In this document: one piece after another, positions 1 to 5,197 of the stretch
Position numbering within the stretch: position 1 is the first letter of the stretch
Layout: the number at the start of each line of letters is the position of its first letter
DNA from: JBFIHZ01 sp041601535
GTDB taxonomy: Bacteria > Pseudomonadota > Gammaproteobacteria > Xanthomonadales > SZUA-36
Assembly: GCA_041601535.1 (NCBI GenBank)
Contig: JBFIHZ010000171.1
Coordinates: forward strand, 1 to 8,265
DNA length: 8,265 nucleotides
Reading direction: 5' to 3'
The notes under the pieces: generated by a model
Told to the model about the DNA's origin: nothing
Database searches by the model: none
Seen by the model: the letters and a program-made list of their open reading frames with translations, nothing else
Position numbers and translations under genes: made by a program

Positions 1-1
1 C

Positions 2-697
2 AAAAATGAGTTACCTGAGCGCAATCTGGTCAAACCCACTCCAATGCGAAAGGCGATTGCCCGTCGCATGAGCCAGAGCAAAGCAGAGGCACCACATTTT
101 TATGTCAGTTGCGAAATCATCATGGATGCTGCGATTGCCGCACTGGACCGGCTGAATGAAAACCGGCAGGGCTCTGATCGAATAACCCAGACTGCTCTGT
201 TACTTAAGGCTTTGGCGCTGACCCTGGCGGCTGAACCTGAATTCAATGCTCACTGGACGGAGCAGGGGCATGAGATCATCCGCGCCATTAACATTGGCGT
301 TGCGATTGATGTTCCGGCCGGTCTGATTGCTCCCGCTTTGATGGATTGCGCCGCACCGGATTTGGAAGAGCTGTCGCGCCGTCTGAAAGATCTCGCAGCC
401 AGGTCAAAAAGCGGCAAATTAAAAGCCCAGGAACTCAGCGATGCCACATTTACGCTGAGTAACCTGGGTATGTTTGATATCACCTCCTTCACCGCCATAA
501 TTACCCCTCCTCAGGTGGCCATCCTGGCTACCGGACGATCCATACAGCGGCCCCGGGTTGTTGATGGAAACATCGTGGTGCAGACTGTTCTGAATGCTAC
601 CTTGAGCTCTGATCACCGCGCCGTCGACGGCGTGGGTGCCGCTCGTTTTCTGGGTAAACTGAAAACGCAGCTTGAATCTCCTGAAGACTGGATTTAA
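2..697 (+). CDS. 2-oxo acid dehydrogenase complex E2 (dihydrolipoamide acyltransferase), catalytic domain, 5'-truncated
   Basis: This is the C-terminal catalytic domain of the E2 acyltransferase of a 2-oxo acid dehydrogenase complex, which moves an acyl group from a lipoyl arm to CoA in the cytoplasm. The reading frame is already open at base 2 and continues through an ATG at 44, so that ATG is internal: the residues before it (LVKPTP) and after it (MRKAIARRM) form the usual opening of the catalytic domain. The lipoyl and E1/E3-binding domains should lie to the left of the window. Seen in the sequence, numbering from the ATG at 44: SNLGMF at about residue 138, the ITPPQVAILATG strand, and the active-site motif DHRAVDG at 190-196 with catalytic His191 and Asp195. 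The protein ends in SPEDWI. Which complex it serves (pyruvate, branched-chain or acetoin type) cannot be told without the E1 genes. The GntR gene follows on the same strand after 300 bases. Confidence 0.93.
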   Translation, partial: KNELPERNLVKPTPMRKAIARRMSQSKAEAPHFYVSCEIIMDAAIAALDRLNENRQGSDRITQTALLLKALALTLAAEPEFNAHWTEQGHEIIRAINIGVAIDVPAGLIAPALMDCAAPDLEELSRRLKDLAARSKSGKLKAQELSDATFTLSNLGMFDITSFTAIITPPQVAILATGRSIQRPRVVDGNIVVQTVLNATLSSDHRAVDGVGAARFLGKLKTQLESPEDWI

Positions 698-801
698 AGC
701 CGCGGTACTGATGTCGTAAGCGAGCTGGCTCGTCTTCCAGAGCGCGTTGCAGAAACCCTTGTTAACCGTCTGCATGGCGTTGCCATGCGGCTGCGCTGTG
801 G

Positions 802-825
802 GCTGTCACGGGACAGCTGTGTTGT
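802..825 (+). terminator. Possible weak intrinsic terminator after the E2 gene
   Basis: GCTGTC (802-807) and GACAGC (812-817) form a six-base-pair stem with a four-base ACGG loop, followed by the T-rich stretch TGTGTTGTT. It lies about 105 bases past the E2 stop. The stem is short and the T run is interrupted, so it could be a weak terminator or chance. Confidence 0.35.
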
Positions 826-849
826 TAAAATAAATACACCAGGAAAATG

Positions 850-878
850 TTGCATGCACCATCATTTGCATGTATACG
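850..878 (+). promoter_or_regulatory. Candidate sigma-70-type promoter of the GntR gene
   Basis: TTGCAT (850-855) and TATACG (873-878) are separated by 17 bases and resemble -35 and -10 boxes. The predicted transcript would carry a leader of about 110 bases before the ATG at 998. The -10 box overlaps the GTATAC palindrome, which is the arrangement expected for repression by an autoregulator. The match to consensus is only moderate. Confidence 0.35.
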
Positions 879-879
879 T
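870..879. promoter_or_regulatory. Candidate GntR/FCD operator upstream of the regulator gene
   Basis: ATGTATACGT differs at one position from the perfect palindrome ATGTATACAT found upstream of the TonB receptor gene (7738-7747). FCD-type GntR regulators typically bind short palindromes of the TTGTATACAA kind. Its place over the candidate -10 box of the GntR gene fits autoregulation. The site is inferred from sequence likeness only. Confidence 0.5.
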
Positions 880-997
880 TATACTCTGACCGTGAAGCAA
901 AATTATTCGACCACGCTTTTGGTTTCAATGGCGCGGCAATACCCGTCGGTTTCCGGCCTGGTACACGGGCTGCTGCAAAATCTTCCTGGATTCATTT

Positions 998-1651
998 ATG
1001 GCGCAAACAATTGCAGAACACATATCAAGCTGCCTGGCAGAAGACATCATCAACGGTATTCTGCAGCCCGGCCAGAAACTTGAAGAGCAAGCCATCGCTG
1101 AGCGGTTTGAAGTGTCGCGTACTCCCGTTCGGGATGCATTCAAGCAGCTGCTTGCAACAGGGCTGGCGGAAAGCCGGCCACATCGTGGCGTAACCGTTGT
1201 AAACCTTGAGCTGGATCAGCTGAATGAGCTGTTTGAGGCGCTGGGTGAGGTGGAGGCAATCTGTGCGCGGCTCAGTGCACAACGAATGAATACCATGGAA
1301 CGAAAGCAGCTTGAAAACCTGTACAAGCGTGAAGCCAGTGTGCTCGCAGAAAAAAATGATCAACTGTATTTTGACTACAATGAGCAGATTCATTCTGCCA
1401 TTCACAAAGGAGCGCACAACAGTGCGCTGGCGGAAATAGCTCAGGACCTGCGCCGCCGTTTAAGCCCGTTCCGGCGCTCAAGCTTCTTCAAAGAGGGTAA
1501 CTGGCCGGATGTCAAATCCATGGAGCATGATGACCTGATCAAAGCCATTCTGTCATCGGACCTGCATGCTGCCTATGAGGCCATGAACAGTCACGTTGCC
1601 AATTCCGCGCTGAATGCCATGAGTTACCTTATAGACACCCGTTCCAGCTGA
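998..1651 (+). CDS. GntR family transcriptional regulator, FCD (FadR-like) subfamily
   Basis: This is a 217-residue DNA-binding regulator of normal length for the family. The N-terminal winged helix-turn-helix covers about residues 5-70: it has the family pattern G-I-L-x-P-G-x-x-L at 20-28, the recognition-helix segment EVSRTPVRDAF at 38-48, and a wing ending in PHRGVTVV at 61-68. The C-terminal all-helical FCD ligand-binding domain covers about 75-212 and shows the expected metal-site pattern: Asn128-x3-His132, His177 (in MEHDD) and His199. FCD regulators commonly sense small carboxylic acids and control the genes for their uptake and breakdown. The ATG at 998 is the only sensible start, since the frame has a stop at 893-895 and no other ATG in between; the ribosome binding site is weak (GGA at 988-990). 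The gene is convergent with the dioxygenase gene. The operator-like palindromes upstream of this gene and of the TonB receptor suggest that it controls both. The effector is unknown. Confidence 0.93.
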   Translation: MAQTIAEHISSCLAEDIINGILQPGQKLEEQAIAERFEVSRTPVRDAFKQLLATGLAESRPHRGVTVVNLELDQLNELFEALGEVEAICARLSAQRMNTMERKQLENLYKREASVLAEKNDQLYFDYNEQIHSAIHKGAHNSALAEIAQDLRRRLSPFRRSSFFKEGNWPDVKSMEHDDLIKAILSSDLHAAYEAMNSHVANSALNAMSYLIDTRSS

Positions 1652-1657
1652 CATTAA

Positions 1658-1684
1658 GGCTGGTGGTTATAAGTTAACCCAGCC
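1658..1684. terminator. Possible hairpin at the convergent gene ends
   Basis: GGCTG (1658-1662) pairs with CAGCC (1680-1684) and GGTTA (1665-1669) pairs with TAACC (1675-1679), leaving a two-base bulge and a five-base loop. It lies between the GntR stop and the dioxygenase stop, overlapping the last codons of the latter. It could slow transcription from either side, but no clear T run follows on either strand. Confidence 0.3.
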
Positions 1685-2230
1685 CGGCGGGGGCTTGCCT
1701 TTGCCCGGATGCAGCGCGCCGCACTGCGGACAGGTTCTCGCATCCATGTTTTCATGGAATTCAGCGAACACGCGGGGCAGGATATCGACGATGCCGGACG
1801 GGTCCGTCATACCGGGTATTTCCACCCGGTGCACCAGAGCTTCGCATTCAAAGCAATGCCACTGAAAACCTTCACGCATGCCAGACATGCGCGGGGACTC
1901 CACCACAATGCCATATCCTTCATTCGGACGCTGCGGCGCATGAATGGTATGTGACGGCATCATGAATACTTCGCCCTCGCGGATGGGCACATCGTATATT
2001 CTGCCGTCTTCAAAAATTTTCAGCATCATGTCGCCCTTGATCTGGTAGAACCATTCTTCTACCGGGTCGTCGTGAAAGTCGACACGAGTGTTGGGACCGC
2101 CGACCACCATTACAATCATCCCGCTGTCTTGGTGTAACAATTTGTTGCCCACGGGTGGTTTGAGGGCGTCCTGGTAGTCTTCTACCCATTGTTTGAAATT
2201 GAAGGGTGTGAAACGGGGGTGTAAAGGCAT
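1667..2230 (-). CDS. nbaC: 3-hydroxyanthranilate 3,4-dioxygenase
   Basis: This cytoplasmic Fe(II) cupin enzyme opens the ring of 3-hydroxyanthranilate with O2, giving 2-amino-3-carboxymuconate 6-semialdehyde. That product either closes to quinolinate (NAD synthesis) or is decarboxylated and degraded (tryptophan/kynurenine or 2-nitrobenzoate catabolism). The protein has 187 residues; bacterial members are about 175-190. All the residues known from the family are present: iron ligands His53, Glu59 and His97, and substrate residues Arg49, Arg101 and Glu111. The signature stretches KPPVGNKLL (24-32), VGGPNTRVDFH (43-53) and APQR (98-101) are clear. Four cysteines in two CxxC pairs (126/129 and 167/170) form the second, rubredoxin-like metal site of the bacterial enzymes. 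The ATG at 2230 is preceded by GGAG with a six-base spacer, and only 11 bases separate the gene from the end of the DctM gene, so it is the last gene of the TRAP operon. No decarboxylase (ACMSD) or other kynurenine-pathway gene is present in the window. Confidence 0.95.
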   Translation of the reverse strand: MPLHPRFTPFNFKQWVEDYQDALKPPVGNKLLHQDSGMIVMVVGGPNTRVDFHDDPVEEWFYQIKGDMMLKIFEDGRIYDVPIREGEVFMMPSHTIHAPQRPNEGYGIVVESPRMSGMREGFQWHCFECEALVHRVEIPGMTDPSGIVDILPRVFAEFHENMDARTCPQCGALHPGKGKPPPGWVNL

Positions 2231-2241
2231 GATGATCTCCG

Positions 2242-3519
2242 TTACGGATGCGCAGGATTCAGAAAATAGGTCACCAGACCGGGCTGCCAGCTGAGCAAGA
2301 TCAAGGTCAGGATAACCACCAGGAAAAACGGAATAATGGCCACAAATACTTTACCTGGCCGAACGTTTGCCACTTGAGCGGCGATGTACAGCCCGGTGCC
2401 AACTGGTGGAGTAAGCAGGCCCAGCACCAGGTTGATAGATATCACAACTCCAAAATGATACGGATCTATATCGTAGATTTTCTGGGCGATAGGCAGTAAA
2501 ACCGGCACCACCATGATCATGGCTGGAATACCATCGATCACCGCACCGACCAGTAATAAAACCATGTTTACCAGCAACATGAAGACAAACGGGTCGGTGG
2601 TTAGGCCGGTAATCCATTGTGCGACCTGCTGGGGAATCTGTTCGAATATCAGCACCCAGCTAAAGAGACTGGCCATGGCGATGAGAAACAATACCACTGC
2701 ACTTTGCAGCCCGGCATTGATACAGGATTTCCAGATGTCTGTAATCTGAAGCTCCCGATACCCCCATTTTCCCAATAGCAAGGCAGCCAGGGTCGCAACG
2801 GCTGCTGATTCCGTGGGTGTGGCGATGCCCATAACGATACTGCCCACAATGATGACGGGTATGCACAGAGCTGGCAGCGCGTGCAGCATGTGCCGCCTCT
2901 GTTCCAGGCGATGCTTTTTTTCCAGTCTCGGCAGATTATGGATCACACCGAGCAGACTGATAATGGTAATAAAACCGGCCGCCATGATCAGGCCAGGTAC
3001 GATTCCTGCAATAAACATATCCCCGATGGCGATCTGAGCCAGCACACCGTAAATGATGAAGATCATTGAGGGCGGAATGATGGGCGACAGCAATCCTCCT
3101 GCCGCGGTCGTCGCTGCTGCAAACGCCGGGTCGTAGCCTTTGCCTGCCATTGCAGGAACCATGGATTTTGTCATCACGGCAATCTGCGCATTGGCTGATC
3201 CCATGATGGATGCCATCATCATATTCGCCAGCAAATTGATATAGGCCAGTCCCCCACGCAAGGTTCCGACAAATACAGCGGCAGCATCAATCAAGCGGCG
3301 GGTGCAGCCTCCGGCGGCCATCAGTTCACCCAACAGCAAGAACAACGGAATGGCCAGAAGTCCGTGTTGTTCCAGCGACGAGAAAATCTGCTGTGAAAAC
3401 GAGAGATACAAGAGATGGTTGCCGCTCATGGCCGTATAAGCCATTGCCGCCAGCAATAAAATCAATGCCACCGGAAGACCGGCCAGCAATAGTCCAAGAA
3501 ACAGCGCGGCTATAGGCAT
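2242..3519 (-). CDS. TRAP transporter large permease, DctM family
   Basis: This is the large membrane subunit of a tripartite ATP-independent periplasmic (TRAP) transporter. It carries the substrate across the inner membrane driven by an ion gradient, usually sodium. The 425-residue length is exactly typical of DctM. The protein is hydrophobic throughout, with about a dozen membrane segments. Family motifs are visible: GGLLSPIIPPSMIFIIYG at 141-158, GIATPTESAAVA at 231-242, and LGLLTPPVGTGLY at 366-378; the latter two belong to the substrate- and ion-binding core. A charged cytoplasmic loop of about 20 residues (197-212) separates the two halves. The gene starts 16 bases after the DctQ stop and ends 11 bases before the dioxygenase start, so all are probably cotranscribed. 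The substrate cannot be read from this subunit. Confidence 0.97.
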   Translation of the reverse strand: MPIAALFLGLLLAGLPVALILLLAAMAYTAMSGNHLLYLSFSQQIFSSLEQHGLLAIPLFLLLGELMAAGGCTRRLIDAAAVFVGTLRGGLAYINLLANMMMASIMGSANAQIAVMTKSMVPAMAGKGYDPAFAAATTAAGGLLSPIIPPSMIFIIYGVLAQIAIGDMFIAGIVPGLIMAAGFITIISLLGVIHNLPRLEKKHRLEQRRHMLHALPALCIPVIIVGSIVMGIATPTESAAVATLAALLLGKWGYRELQITDIWKSCINAGLQSAVVLFLIAMASLFSWVLIFEQIPQQVAQWITGLTTDPFVFMLLVNMVLLLVGAVIDGIPAMIMVVPVLLPIAQKIYDIDPYHFGVVISINLVLGLLTPPVGTGLYIAAQVANVRPGKVFVAIIPFFLVVILTLILLSWQPGLVTYFLNPAHP

Positions 3520-3535
3520 GCTTGCGCCCCGGTCA

Positions 3536-4090
3536 TCAGTAGGCCTGTCTGGCCGCAGCGCCGGCTGAGCACAGATTGGATCCCGCGTGAATTGACATGG
3601 TAATTGCAGTTATGGGCATGATCAGCCACAACCAGAATTTCTGTATAGCCAGGCTGACCGAGGGTTCGTGATAGATAAAGTTGTACGAAACGTTCTTGAA
3701 TTCTGTGATGTCGAACCCTGAGCGAACCAGTAAAACCGGGTCGTACCAGAGCCAGCTCACCAGTAACAACACAAGCGCGCAGATAAGCACAAGCGTATCC
3801 ACCAGACGGTCAAGAAAATGGACGCCTGGAGAAGGAAGGTACTCGTGCAGCAGGCGCACTGAAATACCGCTGCGGCGTTTTACTGACAGTGATGCCCCGA
3901 TCAGTGCAGACCATATCATCAGGTAAACAGCCGCTTCGTCTGCCCAATAGAGGGCGTTTCCCGCTGTTCGGAATGCCAGGTTGCAAAGCACTACAGCAAA
4001 CAAAACAGCAATCAGCAGACCCATCAGTGGTTGCTCGACAGCCTCAAGCCGGTTCGAAATATGAACTAGCCGTTGCTCCAGACGGATCAT
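3536..4090 (-). CDS. TRAP transporter small permease, DctQ family
   Basis: This is the small four-helix membrane subunit that joins DctM to form the membrane part of the TRAP transporter. It has 184 residues, near the usual 160-190. Hydrophobic segments lie at about 22-42, 49-68, 96-116 and 150-170. The family's conserved Trp-acidic motif at the start of helix 2 is present as YWADEAAVYLMIW (48-60), followed by the usual basic turn KRRSG at 71-75. The stretch between helices 3 and 4 (about 117-148) is rather long and polar. The ATG overlaps the stop codon of the upstream binding-protein gene in an ATGA (4087-4090), which points to translational coupling. Confidence 0.93.
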   Translation of the reverse strand: MIRLEQRLVHISNRLEAVEQPLMGLLIAVLFAVVLCNLAFRTAGNALYWADEAAVYLMIWSALIGASLSVKRRSGISVRLLHEYLPSPGVHFLDRLVDTLVLICALVLLLVSWLWYDPVLLVRSGFDITEFKNVSYNFIYHEPSVSLAIQKFWLWLIMPITAITMSIHAGSNLCSAGAAARQAY

Positions 4091-5091
4091 TGGTTACGAT
4101 CTTTACGCAGTGTGGTAATGGCTGGTGCTTTGATTGCCCAGATTTTCTCCCATTCGGCAGGGACATCGCCAAAAAAAGAAGGCCCCGTTTCGAGTACCGT
4201 AATGTCGAGCAGGCGCGCCTGCTGCAGCCATTCTGCTTCGAGCCGAATGGCTTCGTCCAAAACCCAGTTCATATGTGTTTGCGTCAGCTGCCTTATCATG
4301 ATCTGGTCAGCCTGCGACAATCGCAACCACACGCGGCCGGAGATCAGCGCCACGGCCGGGAACATCATGTGATTGCTGATTAGCAGTGTATCGGCCAACT
4401 CGTGGTAACGGAGCTTAAGTATCAACTCAAGATCCATGTCAAGCATGTCTATCTGGCCATTGGCCAGCGCGTCAAAAACGGAGGAAAGTGGCATGGGCGT
4501 AGGTGCGACTCCGGCCAATCGGTAGAAGTCCTTGAGTGGTTCAAATGGAGTGATGCGCAGTTTTCGCCCCTGTAAATCGGACAGGTCTGCAACCGCTACC
4601 GTGCTGAGAATCTGTCGCATGCCGGCCATGCCATAAGCCAGGCCAATTACTCCTATCTCCTGGCCCAGTTGATCCAGCAAGCCCCTGGCTGTGTCGCTTC
4701 GTAATATACGCGCCGCCTGGCTGATATCGCTTGCCAGGTACGGTGTGTAGAATGCGCCCATCGACTGAACCCGGTTGGAGATTTCCGCGACCGTCATAAT
4801 GGCCATGTCCAATGCGCCCGTTTGCATTAACTGCAGCATCTGCGCTTCATCACCCAACTGGCGTGCAGGGTAAACCCGCAAGCTGTGTTTGCCTTCGCTT
4901 CTCAGGGCAAGATCCTGCGCCATCAGCTCAGCAGCCTGTGTCCAGATATGTCCGGTCGGAGTCAACAGACCCAGTCGCATATCCCTGGCTTGCGCCGCAG
5001 GAGCTGCCAACAGAAAAACAGCAGGAAGTAGCCAGGTCCAATGCAACAACAGCTTGAGTTTTGTGAACAGTCGTTGGTCCTGGCTCAACAT
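4087..5091 (-). CDS. TRAP transporter substrate-binding protein, DctP family
   Basis: This is the periplasmic receptor that captures the substrate and delivers it to the DctQM membrane unit. From the ATG at 5091 it has 334 residues, normal for the family. An in-frame TTG at 5103 would add four residues, but an AGGGA at 5105-5109 lies right against it, whereas it stands 13 bases from the ATG; the ATG is preferred. The signal peptide has a hydrophobic core at about 20-34 and probable cleavage after AAQA (residue 35). DctP hallmarks follow: RQLGDEAQMLQLMQTGALDMAIM at about 77-99 (split here as QLGDEAQ and GALDMAIM), and DLSDLQGRKLRI at about 169-180, whose last Arg (about residue 179) is the expected carboxylate-binding residue, so the ligand is probably an organic acid. 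The usual D-G-x-E/D after the 'ALANGQID' segment is replaced by DMLDMDLE. The C-terminal region is helical and ends in basic residues. The gene overlaps the DctQ gene by four bases. Confidence 0.93.
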   Translation of the reverse strand: MLSQDQRLFTKLKLLLHWTWLLPAVFLLAAPAAQARDMRLGLLTPTGHIWTQAAELMAQDLALRSEGKHSLRVYPARQLGDEAQMLQLMQTGALDMAIMTVAEISNRVQSMGAFYTPYLASDISQAARILRSDTARGLLDQLGQEIGVIGLAYGMAGMRQILSTVAVADLSDLQGRKLRITPFEPLKDFYRLAGVAPTPMPLSSVFDALANGQIDMLDMDLELILKLRYHELADTLLISNHMMFPAVALISGRVWLRLSQADQIMIRQLTQTHMNWVLDEAIRLEAEWLQQARLLDITVLETGPSFFGDVPAEWEKIWAIKAPAITTLRKDRNQ

Positions 5092-5115
5092 GATGAATGG
5101 CAAGTCCCTGGTGGT

Positions 5116-5143
5116 AAAAAAAGGGGTGTCTGGCTGACACCCT
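5116..5143 (-). terminator. Intrinsic terminator between TonB receptor and TRAP genes
   Basis: Read on the minus strand, GGGTGTC (5142-5136) and GACACCC (5130-5124) form a seven-base-pair GC-rich stem with a five-base loop, followed after one C by seven T residues (5122-5116). This is a textbook rho-independent terminator, 55 bases past the receptor stop. The T run ends only 24 bases before the ATG of the TRAP binding-protein gene, so there is no room for a promoter between them. The TRAP genes must be transcribed by read-through or from a promoter located before the hairpin. Confidence 0.78.
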
Positions 5144-5197
5144 TGCTTTGCAAATCAAGACTGAGACTATTTGGTTCCTGTGTCAGGTACTGCGTAA

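Larger units (their letters stand above)
698..997. other. Intergenic region between E2 and GntR genes
   Basis: This gap has no convincing gene. Its left half contains two short inverted repeats (772-788 and 802-817), and its right half contains an AT-rich segment with the probable promoter and operator of the GntR gene. TTGCATG occurs twice as a direct repeat, at 850-856 and 866-872, with a 16-base period. Short reading frames that start at 847 and 870 run into the GntR gene out of frame and look like chance. Confidence 0.6.

Noticed and set aside
44..46. ATG as the true start of a short stand-alone E2 protein
   Set aside because: The frame is open to the window edge and the residues before the ATG continue the normal start of the catalytic domain, so the gene is truncated by the window.
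419..775. Minus-strand open frame opposite the E2 gene
   Set aside because: It is antisense to a clear coding region and has no recognisable domain or start signal.
772..788. Hairpin GCATGGC-GTT-GCCATGC considered as the E2 terminator
   Set aside because: The stem is perfect, but no T run follows and the flanking sequence is GC-rich; the nearby repeat at 802-817 is a slightly better candidate.
870..1193. Plus-strand open frame starting at the GntR operator
   Set aside because: It overlaps the GntR gene in another frame, and its start falls inside the candidate operator and promoter.
3889..4383. 164-codon plus-strand open frame opposite DctP and DctQ
   Set aside because: Both minus-strand genes have clear family motifs across this region; the antisense frame has none.
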